Assembly: GCA_020055645.1 (NCBI GenBank)
Contig: CM034547.1
Coordinates: forward strand, 43,282,909 to 43,346,908
Origin: Tomocerus qinae
Lineage: Eukaryota > Arthropoda > Collembola > Entomobryomorpha > Tomoceridae
DNA length: 64,000 bases
Direction of reading: 5' to 3'
In this document: piece by piece, positions 1 to 11,483 of the stretch
Numbering within the stretch: the first letter of the stretch is position 1
How the letters are laid out: each line of letters starts with the position of its first letter
Program-made: the position numbers and the translations under genes
The notes under the pieces: model-generated
The model's database searches: none
What the model was told of the DNA's origin: nothing
Seen by the model: the letters and a program-made list of their open reading frames with translations, nothing else

Positions 1-879
1 TTCTGTTTGATTCTGTCTTCCCAAATAAACATCGATGATGAATTTATGATCGCTTTTTTCCCGTGTAATTTGTTGTTTGTAGTATTGTCTGGTTCAGGTG
101 AAAAAGTCAGAACATAAGTCTACGTAAATATTCAAAGCTTTATGGTTTGGAAAAATTAGAATTAAATTTGCCCAAACAGTTTTTCACTTTTCAATAACCA
201 TTTATTTATATGATGCAATAAGAACCACTACACTGCATTAGCTCTGGCAGTTTTTTTATGATTCAAGAAACTGCGTAAGAATTTGAGTATTTTAGTTTTT
301 AGAATTCAGGTTATACATGTTACAAAATAATAATTGGCAACACAATAAAATTGATTTAATGTCATTTTTTTCATTTTTTCTTATGCACAAGTATTTTAAC
401 ATTTTTTATTGTCAATGTAAATACTATTCGTGATAACATACAATCTACAAATACAATGGAGTATTTGCGTTTTTGCCTTCTTATCTTGGAATCTTATCTT
501 CATAATAAATTATGTGTTGAATTTTAAAAGTTTTTTCATTTTTACTGTTATGGGGGCTAGGAAGGATTTACAACTGAACTGAATGCATATCTTTGGAGAC
601 ATTGGCCTTTTAGAGATTCCTGTCTGCATGTAGCTTACTGGGAAAAAATTCCTAACCATTTCGAAGTAAACACATATAAATCAATGGGTAGCAAGTCCTC
701 GCTGGACCAGCGTAGTACCGATTGCAAAGAACAAATAAAAGATACCTAGGGCATAACGAGGTACGGAAAATATGCATAATATCATTATGTCCACAGTCCA
801 TAATGATATGCAGTATATCACATAGGTATGCTAGGACTACACTATAACTTACATAATAAATGACTTTACATCCTAAACT
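1..879. other. Non-coding, no gene seen
   Basis: AT-rich sequence with no credible ORF or spliced exon on either strand. The only local structure I see is a short hairpin-like inverted repeat near 770-825 (GCATAAT-type arms around a short spacer). Confidence 0.6.
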
Positions 880-1429
880 CAGTGTACATTTACCACTTTT
901 TAGAGTATTTTACCCTCACACTGGTAAAAATGCAAGTAATGGTAAAAATGCATGCTTTAAAATTTATTTTCTTTAAAATATTTCTAATTAATACCTTATT
1001 AATCAAATCAATTCTATATAATTGAATATTCAGGGAAAAATATGAAAAACGTTACTAAAACCATCGCCATCTCTAATCGTAGCTACTCTATCACAGATGG
1101 GCACTGCTAAAACCAAGTTTATACATTTGGTATGACCATCTTAAAAATATGAATGTATCAATCAATTTAATTGCAATTAAGGAAGATTATTGACATCGTT
1201 GGTAGAATTCTCACTGTTGTAGTTGATGAACACTCATTAATTTGTTAACAAAAATCATCAATTGCTAAGTTATTTCATATTTTGGCATTCAATTCTACAC
1301 ATCATTTAAATGAAGCAATTTTTTACCATTTTTACCATTTATTACTTATTACATTTACCACTACTTTTTAGGTGGTATTTAATTAATGTTAAATAACACT
1401 GTTAAAAGTAACTGGTATTTTGAACACTG
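880..1429. mobile_element. hAT-like MITE, copy 1
   Basis: A 550-bp element starts CAGTGTAC and ends ...CACTG. The terminal inverted repeats are rich in TTTACCACT / AGTGGTAAA motifs and the interior carries repeated GGTAAAAATG. It shares both ends and internal motifs with the copy at 49712-50307 in the same orientation. It encodes no protein. The flanks share only AACT, so the duplication is degraded here; the second copy has a full 8-bp duplication, which supports the hAT assignment. Confidence 0.75.
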
Positions 1430-2199
1430 AACTTACAATTTATTAGAAACAGGCCACAAAGACAGTTGGCATTTGGTGCATATTATACTGGTACAGGCTT
1501 GTAAATACTTAAATGAAAGATGAAAATTTTGAACTCCTTAAATGTATGGGAAGTGTGGAGTAGGTGTTGATTAAATGAAAAAATCCAAGTGAGTAGTTCA
1601 CCTTCATTTGACTAGCCCATTGTCCATAACTGATAATGCTTACGTACTCACGTATAGGTATAACAATCAAAACTAAATTATGCATATATTTATTTCATTT
1701 ACTGAACTAATAAACAGAACATGAAAATAGTCTTTCTTAATCATATTACTACGATATCAGATAGCATCCATGGGCATAAGAGAGATATATAGTATCTCGA
1801 TGCCATAATGATTGCAAACTGCTCTGCATTGAGATTTGAATGTGTTCTGAAATAAAATAATCTTTTCCTCATCAGTATGTTAGCCAAATATTCTCTCAGC
1901 ATTTTCTGCTGTTAAAAAATATGCTAATGATAAATGAAGCAAAAAGATACTAGCTAACATGCATCTATTGTGCAGAAGAATGAATTTGATATCACAACAG
2001 TTGAGACACAAAATTCAGTAACTTTTAATTCATAGCACAGGCAGAGTAACAACTTGGCAAAAAATGATGCTTAATATTACACAAGTAACATCAAACGTAA
2101 CAATAGGTAGACAAAAACTAAAAGATATCACGCTGAAGAGAACAGCTGAACAGCACAATAGAGTCCCATGGCATGTAATAATAGCTTTTAAGACAGCTG

Positions 2200-2954
2200 A
2201 ATTATTTATGGGTGCGTTTTAAGTCGTATGGCGTACACCTTAATTCTGTATGGCGAAATTATTGACATTTAGTCTTACCTGGTATGGTGTTCAAAAGAGC
2301 CTAATGTTTGAATGTGTATGGAAGTATGCATATGTATGGGAGACATACATAAATAATATGTAATTAGACGCAAGTAGAAATTGTAATAGCCAGGAGGAAT
2401 GCATAGTTATGCAGAGAAGTGAAGTCATTGCTCTAGGTTCTGACGTTATCTCGTAATTAGCATGTTATCTGTGATTCTTGTCTGCTGTATTTGTGTTTCA
2501 TGTTATTTCGTTACAAGTTGCCTTTCAGTGAACACAAGGACCATGGCCGGGTCAAGTAAATTTGTTAGTTTGCAATACAAAACGGATAGTGACTGTGACA
2601 CTGACGGTGACGATAGTGACAAAGAAAATGAAAAACAGAAGGCAAGAGTTCCACAGACTTGGACAGAAATTGGTATAGAGGCTGAAACTTTATTATCCTG
2701 GAAGGTGAAGCAAACATTTAAATATAAAACTTGCAGTACAGAATATTATGTTTGTGTGGAAGGTGGTAGAAGTTGCCCTGCCAGTTTGAAATAACATTTA
2801 ACTGCATTACAAACAAGAAAAAACTATACCATACCTATTCAGTTCTGCCATACGTATTCATAAATTCCATACAAAGTTAGATAAACTTTTTTTCAAAATC
2901 CCATACAAAATTAAGGTGTGTGCCATACGAATTCCATTTTTCCCAATTATTTAT
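2200..2954. mobile_element. Mutator-like (MULE) short element with 10-bp TSD
   Basis: Element body 2210-2944, flanked on both sides by the same 10 bases, AATTATTTAT (2200-2209 and 2945-2954). The inverted termini begin GGG and share the TCGTATGGC and ACACCTTAATT blocks; GTATGG is repeated several times inside each arm. A duplication of 9-10 bp is typical of Mutator-like elements. The interior holds the short ORF described separately. Confidence 0.7.
2462..2794 (+). CDS. Small ORF inside MULE, possible FLYWCH/WRKY-GCM1-type zinc finger fragment
   Basis: An ORF of 110 codons lies wholly within the inverted-repeat element at 2210-2944. The likelier start is the in-frame ATG at 2543, which has a strong context (ACCATGG). 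The protein has an Asp/Glu/Lys-rich N-terminal part (DSDCDTDGDDSDKENE), then a cluster TFKYKTCSTEYYVCVEGGRSC. This resembles the first half of the FLYWCH / WRKY-GCM1 zinc fingers found at the N-terminus of Mutator transposases, but it stops after the third cysteine, without a visible HxH pair. No transposase core is present. It could be a truncated transposase start or an unrelated ORF; expression is unproven. Confidence 0.35.
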   Translation: MLSVILVCCICVSCYFVTSCLSVNTRTMAGSSKFVSLQYKTDSDCDTDGDDSDKENEKQKARVPQTWTEIGIEAETLLSWKVKQTFKYKTCSTEYYVCVEGGRSCPASLK

Positions 2955-3010
2955 TTCGTATTTCAATACCTTTAATGGATTGAAGGTAGTACATAAATAT
3001 GTTGAAAATG

Positions 3011-5314
3011 TCACGGCGAAATAGAATCAAGAATCCACTTTAAGTAGAAAATGACACGAGTGTTGACTCCAGGGAAGTCTCCACATTGATAAGGACTAGG
3101 AAAACCATAGGAAACTATTCCTACTTGAATCATTGACTTCAAAGTGTAAATTCCCCCTCCACTGTCACCCCAACAGGCATCTGACTTCGTTTTCTTATCC
3201 CCTCCAGTGCAAAACTACATTATGATCAAAGTAATCAATGTACAAATTATTTTGTTAAAATGTTTTTAATTTTATTCCGTTTACCTGCTGAACTGTAATT
3301 GTCTTATTTCTGTTGTGCTTTTCATATGTTTTCTGACACGCTGCAATGGGCCATTCTGGTACAACAGCTTCTCTCAATTCTTTTCCTATTGTTGACGCTA
3401 AAAGAAACGATATTCATCATTAGGAAAATAAAACAAAAGAATATATCTGCAAAAACTAAATTTTTTCTTACTATCAGAACTGTTGGAAACACCCCATCCT
3501 GCAACTAGTACTTCGTTATTTTTCATATTAGTGAGTTCATCCTCTGATACCAAGTGATAAGCATCAAAAAATGGTAAACAAACTGGACTCATTGGAATTC
3601 CCCCAAAGATAATGTTTTCTCGAATTCTTACGAGAGCGATATCGTGGTGTTTGGTCACATTATCATAATCGGGATGCGGTAATATTTTTTCTACGGAATA
3701 ATTTCTCGTATTTCTTCCTTCTCCAGCGACTATTATCATTCTAGAATAGTTCGGATATGATACTTCTTGTTACATATAACTTTTAGACAACTAAATGTAT
3801 CAATTAGTTAGATATTCTAAAATATATAAAAAAATACTCTTACGGATTCATAGGTAGCCGTGCACAATGAGCGGTAGTCAACACGTATTTGTAGTTTATA
3901 ACTGTCCCTAGACATCCCAAACACATTTCTGTCTCACCTGTAGAATAAAAGAATGTTTACATCAAAGTGATTTGAATGTTTCCAGGGCTCCGCCCTCAGG
4001 GACAAAGTGACGACATGCTCTAAAGTGACGACATGCTCTAGAAAACTGGTTTCCCCCAACCAGTTCTCCGAATCGAAATCGGGGGTAAAGTAGTTGGAAA
4101 GAACTGGTTGGGGGAAACCAGTTTTCTGGAGCATGTCGTCACCTTGCCCCTGAGAGGCGTAGCCATGGGACCAATCAAGGCATCTTGGTTTACATAGCAT
4201 TTATTACTAATATTTATCAACAATCTACAATATTGTTACAAAACTGAAACGATTGAGGTGATTTTACACTGCAGTCAAAAGGGAACTTACACCTGTTGGT
4301 ATTGTTGTAATAAAGTTTAACTAGCCATGGATATTTTTCTATTGGGGCTTTCATACCGCCGACAACCCTTTTTCTCCTTCGTCTCCTCTTAATGTCCAGT
4401 AAGGGGAGATTTTTTACAGATCCACATTCATCAGTGCTTTGTGGCAGCAACTCAAAGTTCTTATGTTGACTCAAATGAGCGTTTCTGTGCAATTGACTCA
4501 ATATAAAAATTAATTCTGAATCATTCATTTGTTCATCTTCAGTTTGAAGTGTATCAATCTCAGGCTTTTCTGTCTCCTGGTCTTTGAATTCATTCAAATA
4601 ATTTGAACTTGGTTTTTTCGGTTTTCCTGTCCTGATATCAATATTATGAACTGGATACTCTTCTTCTATTGTTTGGTTCAAGTTGGAGGTTGGCATTGAA
4701 GAAGGCGGAGAAGCTACTGTAGATGTAGATTGAACAGGTTTTAAATGATTCTCACTTATTATGCGATCTTTTTCTGGCTTTGGTATCGAAATAACAAGAG
4801 GCTTATTGCTTGTATCAACCGGACAGCAAATCTTTACGAGTAAAATTAGCATTCTTAATGTCCAAATATTTAATTGTGATAGAATCGTAATGCAAAATGT
4901 AAGTTTGTATACAAACCTGGATTGAAAATGTAGACGGGTCAAACCCACATTTTTGTGCCTGATTTGGATCCCAGGTCTTACCACTATTTACATAGTGGGG
5001 ACAATTTGGCAATATTTGGCAGTTGCATTGTATATCAGGGAAAACATGACTTGCAATACTCCGGGTAGTTGTGGTCGTGTCTAATTTGTACCTCTCCGTG
5101 GAAGTCCTCTCGGTTAACTGATAAACTCGCTGATTCAAATTGATATTTTGTTGACGAATATAATCTATAAACAAATATAATTAAATCAATCGATGATCAA
5201 AATTCAAATTTTTGTTCAAAATAATAATTTTGTCACTTACAAATTGAGGAGATTATTGCAATCGAAGCTAACACTATTACTGGTAACAATATAACATTGG
5301 CGATGAGACTCATA
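3011..5314 (-). CDS. Membrane-anchored trypsin-like serine protease (S1), seven exons
   Basis: Exons on the minus strand: about 5314-5243, 5168-4917, 4833-4290, 3941-3843, 3741-3472, 3401-3286 and 3225-3011. The start MSLIANVILLPVIVLASIAI is a hydrophobic segment without obvious cleavage, so a type II signal anchor is likely. A long Ser/Thr/Pro-rich stem follows with a small Cys cluster (CNCQILPNC). A polybasic activation site (KRRRRRKR) precedes VVGGMKAP, the mature N-terminus. The catalytic triad is visible: His in TTAHC, Asp in DIALVR, Ser in GDSGG. The domain ends GVNTRVIFYLKWILDSISP, then stop. The residue six before the catalytic Ser region is Asp (KSDACWGDSGG), consistent with trypsin-like Lys/Arg specificity. 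The run of basic residues suggests furin-type processing. Family is secure; substrate is unknown. Confidence 0.88.
3969..4184. mobile_element. Palindromic MITE family A, copy 1 (intron of serine protease)
   Basis: Near-perfect foldback: AGAAAACTGGTTTCCCCCAA on one arm and its complement on the other, with outer arms GATTTGAATGTTTCC and TGACGACATGCTC. The 18-bp block AAAGTGACGACATGCTCT is duplicated in tandem in the left arm only. The same outer motifs occur at 46033-46202. It has no coding capacity and lies in the intron between the stem exon and the His-containing exon of the protease. Confidence 0.8.
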
Positions 5315-8138
5315 CTTCAGTATAAACATTCAGCACAAAGATGCGCTTCTTACTTATAGCTATGATTTTTAGTTCCATACTAGTTCACAGACTAAATTAA
5401 TAATTTTTCCTAAAAGTAGTCACCTATTTGTGGTTTTTAATTTCTCGTAATTCATTTTTATGTGTTTATCTTTTATCTTAGGCAGTAGTTAAATAATAGA
5501 ATCTTGCAGAGATCACCAGAGACCTGAGCAAACTGAGTATATGACTCTTGTATAATCACAACAGAAATCTTTGAAGATTGCCAATGGATTGCTTGGCTGC
5601 CCAGAACGTACTGAAGTCGCCATAATAAACACAAGAACAAGAACAAGTTTTTTATCCAGCATGGACATTCTTACCGGAGCATATATCTATACCTATCCAC
5701 TTAGATCATCATCTTCCAATAACGAATAATACAACTGGTACATAAAAAATATTACTATTATTGCTATTCTATTCAATGCACAACTATGAAATATAGCTAG
5801 CTACTGTATAGACTTTAAACGTTGTATTCAATGACTCTGTCCACATTATTGTAATATGCCAAGTTCAAAAGAGGTTAGGACTCTCTATTTCATATCAGTA
5901 TCCTTTGTCTTGTAAATCGGATTCTGTAATAATATACCTGTGTACTTAAAGATATGCCTGCTTATTATTACAACCTACTACATACACAATTCCAAAACAA
6001 CTTATAATACTATATAATATTATGTAGTTTTTACTGTTGGTTTTACTAATATAGAAAACGAAACCCTCGAGCTTGTTGGAGGACAAGAATGCAAGTAGAG
6101 GTCGACTTCAAATTAAATTAAATTCATCCTCAGTAGAAAAAAACATATCTATCAGACATTGTTTTAATGATATTCAATTGAATCCAAATCAACAGTCCTG
6201 ACACGCCTGATAGACTGTCTCTGCAAGTGAAATGTTAAAACAATTCTATTATTCTATTCCCTATTATGTTCACACTGAGAAAATTAGAACAACCGATTTT
6301 TTTTTGTCTAAGATCGAATGAATTTAGTGTCAAAACGTCTGCCCTGGGATATGAATGTTAAGTCATCATTTAAGGACAAGAATAAAATCTCTTGCACAAC
6401 AAAAACAAATAAATGGGCTTGTCTAGGTATTTAATTGATATCCTCGTAGGAAATTACATATGATTAGACAATTTTGTGTGTTTGCGTAAGAGATAGAAGC
6501 GTTTGTGCGTAGTTCTAATAAAAACTGGAACAACAGAGGAAGTTTTGACGATTGTATGTCTAGATCTGTAAATTGTAACAATTAAGATATCAAGAATGAG
6601 TACAAAATGAGGTTTTAATCGGTGAAGAAAATTTCCCCATGAAGAAGTGCTCTAGTGCTCTTTTAACGCATTGAAGTGGTAAATAGTGACATAATCATTA
6701 ATCATACATCCGTATTTCACATTCTGCATTCCAGGTAATTTTTCCACGACCAAAATCAACATTGTACAGCACTTTACTTCAAGTTCTAAAACGACCTGCT
6801 AAGTTCTTTTACTTGTCATTTACCACCACAACTTTAATTGAGTGAGAGCATCAAATCACGATCACGAATCCCATAATTGTGAATTTTTTTAGGTCAACGC
6901 ATTTGAAATTTTCAGAATGATTCGGTCTGTAAAGTGCAACGCAATATTAAGTCGTTTACAATTTCCTAGGTAGTTTGTAATTGGGGTACTTTTAGAGAAT
7001 TTTCGGAAACTACATGGTACCTTTCTGAAAGTACCTCTCTCATGCAGCTAATGTTCAAACAAACAATATAATTATATGCCTCTACTCTACATTGGTATTT
7101 AGAGCTCTGTAACAATAATATATATTCGCACCACACAATTATATCAAGGATAGGGATGTTTTCCTTTGAAATATGCAAGTTACGTTAAACGAATTTTCCA
7201 AGTATTTATTTAGCATAACTTTGAATATTGTGATCTCGTAGTGTAGAAGCGAACTGCATTGCATTGTTGCGAATTGGTTTAATTGTTCCTAGTCTCTCCA
7301 GATGCGATGATTATGGTTTGGTAAAGAAAAAACCGGTCTCGGTGACATTGAACCGATAACCTACCTTCAATCCATTGTTTCGTTGGTGGAAACCACTGGT
7401 GCCAATTCCATTAGTCCATTAAAGTACATGCTACAACCCTAGTATTCTATATTGTTTGCCAGCAACATAGCAATTATGTTATGATATGTGATATATGTAA
7501 GGTGAGTGAAGGTAACCACATTCGTCCATCATCATTGCTGCTTCTTCAAAGTAATTTCTACTAGGTATACCTATATGCATATTTTCATATTTCTAAGTCT
7601 CTAGATTGTGCATATGTTTTGGACATTGATTAATAAGAATAATGATATGGCAATGTGTATTTTTAAGATGGGTATAGAGTAGACAATGATTCAAAAAACA
7701 ATTAAGCAGTAGTTCAGCTTACACAAATACAAAAACACACAAATACAAATACACAGTTGACAAAGTGTTGCAGAATATTTTTGTTTGACTAGCCATCGTC
7801 TAGTGGCTTAAATGGTAGTGGCTAAAAAAGGCTAAAATGAAAACACGTAAAGACCATGGCCATTTTAGCCACTATCAATTTTATCCGGATAAAATGGCCT
7901 CCTGGCTGGCTAAAATGTAAAAGAGCCGGCTAAAATAAAACACTGAATTATTTTGGCATCTTTGCAGTATTTGGTTGCTGGTTTTACAACCGAGTCGTAG
8001 GCAGTTGGACTAAATTGACAGATAGCTTAAATTATTTATTAGGATTATCATCTTAGCATATGACTTTGTGAGATATTATTATATTCCGAATACTGTTCCT
8101 AACAAATGTCGTCGAATTAGTAGAAAGAACGGAACATT
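5315..8138. other. Long gene-free interval
   Basis: I see no spliced gene here on either strand. The only notable pieces are a short peptide-like match to a trypsin activation site (ELVGGQECK at about 6067-6096, followed by a stop) and a degenerate run of GGCTAAAAT-type repeats at about 7800-7945. This interval includes the upstream flank of the protease at 3011-5314. Confidence 0.5.
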
Positions 8139-9464
8139 CCTAGTATACCGACGCTCAACGGAATAGACCGATATATAGCTCATTCGAAAGATCTCGTCGA
8201 GTACATCACGAATATGGTATTGGTTTTTGGGGCAACCCCCCAAATAAGAAAGTTATGGTCGGTTAAAGTTGAAAAAATGACTATTTCGATGCCTACGTTT
8301 TCAGAAAACGAAGAGTTACAAGTTCTTCAGGACATCGTTGTTTTGCTCTTCATGTTGAATTTACTTGTAACTATGGCAACGTAGCTAATAAGATTATTTA
8401 GGTTTGGTTTTGTAAAATTCTTAATTGCACTTTAACTTCTATTTTCGGTTTCTTCATTGTTCTAACTTCAATTTTTGTCATTTTTGATTTGGTTAGTGGC
8501 ACGCGGTCACAATGTGCATTTTATAAACCTAACCTAATTAATATTAATTGAAATTGAACATGGCACGTGTCACAGTTAGCATTTTTTAAACCTAACCTAA
8601 TTAAAACTGATGGAAATGGAATATGGGACGTGGTCACAATTAGCATTTTTTTAAACCTAACCTAATTAAAATTGATGAAAATTAAACATGGCACGTGGTC
8701 ACAATTAGCTTTTATAAACCTTACCTAATTAAAATTAACGAAAATCGAACAATAGACATGGTCACAATTAGCATTTTTTAAAACCTAACTTAATTAAAAT
8801 TATTAGAAATCGAACATGGACGTGGTCACAATTAGCATTTTTTTAAAACCTAACCTAATTAATACTAATGGAAACTGAACATGGCACGTGGTCACAGTTA
8901 GCATTTTTTAAACCTAACCTAAATAAAATTGATGGAAATCGAACATGGGACGTGGTCACAATTAGCATTTTTTAAACCTAACCTAATTAAAATTGATGAA
9001 AATTAAACATCGCACTTGGTCACAATTAGCAATTTTTAAACCTAACATAATTAAAATTGAAAGAAATCGAATAAGGGACGTGGTCACAATTAGCATTTTT
9101 TAAAAACTAACCAAATCAAAAATGACGAAAATTGAAGTTAGAACAATGAAGAAACCGAAAATAGAAGTTAAAGTGCAATTAAGAATTTTACAAAACCAAA
9201 CCTAAATAATCTTATTAGCTACGTTGCCATAGTTACAAGTAAATTCAACATGAAGAGCAAAACAACGATGTCCTGAAGAACTTGTAACTCTTCGTTTTCT
9301 GAAAACGTAGGCATCGAAATAGTCATTTTTTCAACTTTAACCGACCATAACTTTCTTATTTGGGGGGTTGCCCCAAAAACCAATACCATATTCGTGATGT
9401 ACTCGACGAGATCTTTCGAATGAGCTATATATCAGTCTATTCCATGGAGCGTCGGTATACTAGG
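8139..9464. mobile_element. Foldback element with ~340-bp inverted arms and 64-bp satellite core
   Basis: Left arm about 8139-8480 and right arm about 9127-9464 are near-identical inverted copies; they share CCTAGTATACCGACGCTC at the outer ends and GGTTTTTGGGGCAACCCCCC inside. Between them about ten tandem units of roughly 64 bp run from 8500 to 9120. Each contains GGTCACAATTAGCAT and AACCTAACCTAATTAAAAT. The flanks share ATT at each end, a possible short target duplication. No ORF is present. Long arms around a tandem core are the hallmark of foldback-type elements. Confidence 0.85.
8500..9125. repeat. 64-bp tandem satellite inside foldback element
   Basis: The anchor GTCACAATTAGCA recurs near 8506, 8568, 8632, 8698, 8760, 8825, 8889, 8954, 9017 and 9081. 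Almost every unit carries CCTAACCTAA, two copies of the arthropod telomeric pentamer in the CCTAA orientation. Units differ by a few substitutions and small indels, so the array is not freshly amplified. Confidence 0.85.
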
Positions 9465-10048
9465 ATTTAGCCGAAAGAACTTTATAAAGACGCAACTCAT
9501 GCATTTTAGACTTAGCAAAAACTGACTAATAAAGCCTCTCGTAAATAATATTACCTATATGTTATAATCCTACACACAGTGCAAATTACTGGGTTTGGTT
9601 ATGAATCCTCTTTTAATACCTGCCTAATCACCCTAATGAAAAAATATTTTGGTACTCATCTGCAATCATTTTCCTTGATTACATCAAAACATTGCTGCTG
9701 GGTGAGATCACTGGTATTTAGCTGGATATTCCCTTTTGTACAGAGAGAGGTGATACGTAAAATCTTTGTAACTTTCAGAGTTTTTATGTATATGTAGAGT
9801 AAACAACAAAGAAACAGTCATGGTTAAGATGATTTGCAAACGTTTGACTTTTGGAATTTCGTTAATGAGTTCTCCAGGTGCAATACATTTCATAAAGTGT
9901 GTTGGTAGCCTAAAATTAATGATTATGCCATATCCTTGTGCTTTATACAAAACCAAACGTAAAAACTCCTAAAGTGCAACTTTATTCGTGATTTACAACA
10001 CACATATAAAATTATAAATATTGTGAAATGGGCTCCACATGAGAGCGA
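9465..10048. other. Non-coding, no gene seen
   Basis: Downstream flank of the gene at 10049-11483. I see no exon, RNA gene or repeat I can support. Confidence 0.5.
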
Positions 10049-11483
10049 TTATCGCTTATCGTTAAGGTCTGGTTTATTAATTATTTTTGCTTCGTTTATT
10101 TCAGCAAGTCGTTTGTAAGCATTAATGATAACTTGTTGCTGGTTTTTTTTCTTGACCAATTTATTAGCACGCCGCAGTTGGTAAATTGGATTCACAGGAC
10201 CCGGGTTGTGATAATTCACCTAAAACAGATTGTAACATTTGCTATTTTAATTTTCCTACAGATGATATTGGATGTTATTATTACAGTTATAGGTATGTAT
10301 TTGATTGATGACTTTCTAAAAAGAATGGAAATACCTTGAAATTTTCCCTTATATGTTCAAAAAAAAGTTCATCATTCTGACCATTAGCCTTGTGTGCGCT
10401 TTTCCCCATTTTATTGCGATGCCCTTGCCAAGAAGGAGTTGTAAAATCATAACCTTCTGGGATATCTACTCCAAATTCTTCTGATGGATTTGCACCCTCC
10501 TGGGTTATAAGCACAGTCTCAGCCTCATGAGCTTTTGTTTTCGATTTTGACTTATTCTTTTTTTGAAATCGTCCCGCTTTCACACGTCCACCAGATTTAT
10601 TTTTCCGAGAGGGACTCGCAGTTGTATAGTCGTAGCCTTCGGGGACATCGACTCCAAATTCTTCTGATGGATTTGCCCCTTCCTGATCTATAGTCATAGT
10701 CTCAGACGCATAACCTTTCGGTGGAGGCTTCTTATTATTAACGTTTCCATTATTTACAACTAAATGGGTTGGAGGCTTCTTATTGTTAGCATGATAGTTT
10801 CCATTGTTTACAACTACAACGCCCGGTTTTGGCTTTTTTGGAGGACGTACAGGACGTGGACGTGAAGTCGTATAATATTCACCTTCTGGAATATCTACAC
10901 CAAATTCTTCTGATGGATTTGCCCCTTCTTGATCTATATGCATAGTCTCTGCTGCATGAGGTTTCGGCAGAGGCTTCTTATTTGGAGATCTTCCAGCTGG
11001 TATACCAGGTTTATTTTTCTGAGAAGGATTTGGAGTTGTATAATCCAAATCGTCTGGAACATCTACCCCAAATTCTTCTGATGAACGCGCCCCCTCCTGT
11101 TTTATATCCACCGTCTCCGCCTCATGACCTTTCGGTAGAGACTTTGCAGGTCCTACTTTACTTATTGCTGCTCTCCCTACACTCTAATTTTCAGAAAGTA
11201 ATTTCACAGTTGCATACTACATTATAATTGGTAGAGATTATTGGCGGTTTACCTTCGGAGGAATGATAGGGGCCTTTAGACTTTGTATTCCGTTAGCTGA
11301 TTCGATCTTTAACATATCTTTTACCCACTACATTATACCAAAAGTCACATAAATGTTAATCAACCTAGTTTCGATTGGCTAAAATGTTTTGATGCTTGTT
11401 TAACTTACGTCGGGCTCTTCAATTGCAGATGATAAATAATTTTCTGCAATCACAAGGAAAATAAATGCTAATTGGGTTTTCAT
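10049..11483 (-). CDS. Secreted protein with repeated acidic QEGANPSEEFGVD module
   Basis: Four exons in phase: 11483-11409, 11327-11253, 11183-10335 and 10219-10049, giving 389 residues. The start MKTQLAFIFLVIAENYLSSA is a signal peptide. Exon 3 holds four to five copies of a module of about 55-70 residues: (H/S)EAETM-x-I-D-QEGANPSEEFGVD-(V/I)-PEGYDYTT, then a basic Pro/Lys/Asn-rich spacer (PSRKNKSGG, PPKKPKPGV) with NNGN insertions. The last exon is basic and ends KPDLNDKR. Alternating acidic and basic blocks, with no cysteines in the repeats, suggest a matrix, cuticle or secretion component rather than an enzyme; this is inference. I do not recognise the family. The very low frequency of third-position changes between copies in the SEEFGVD core indicates recent duplication or conversion. 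Confidence 0.8.

Noticed and set aside
7800-7945. GGCTAAAAT-rich stretch as a defined mobile element
   Set aside because: Repeats are irregular and no paired ends or duplication could be found.
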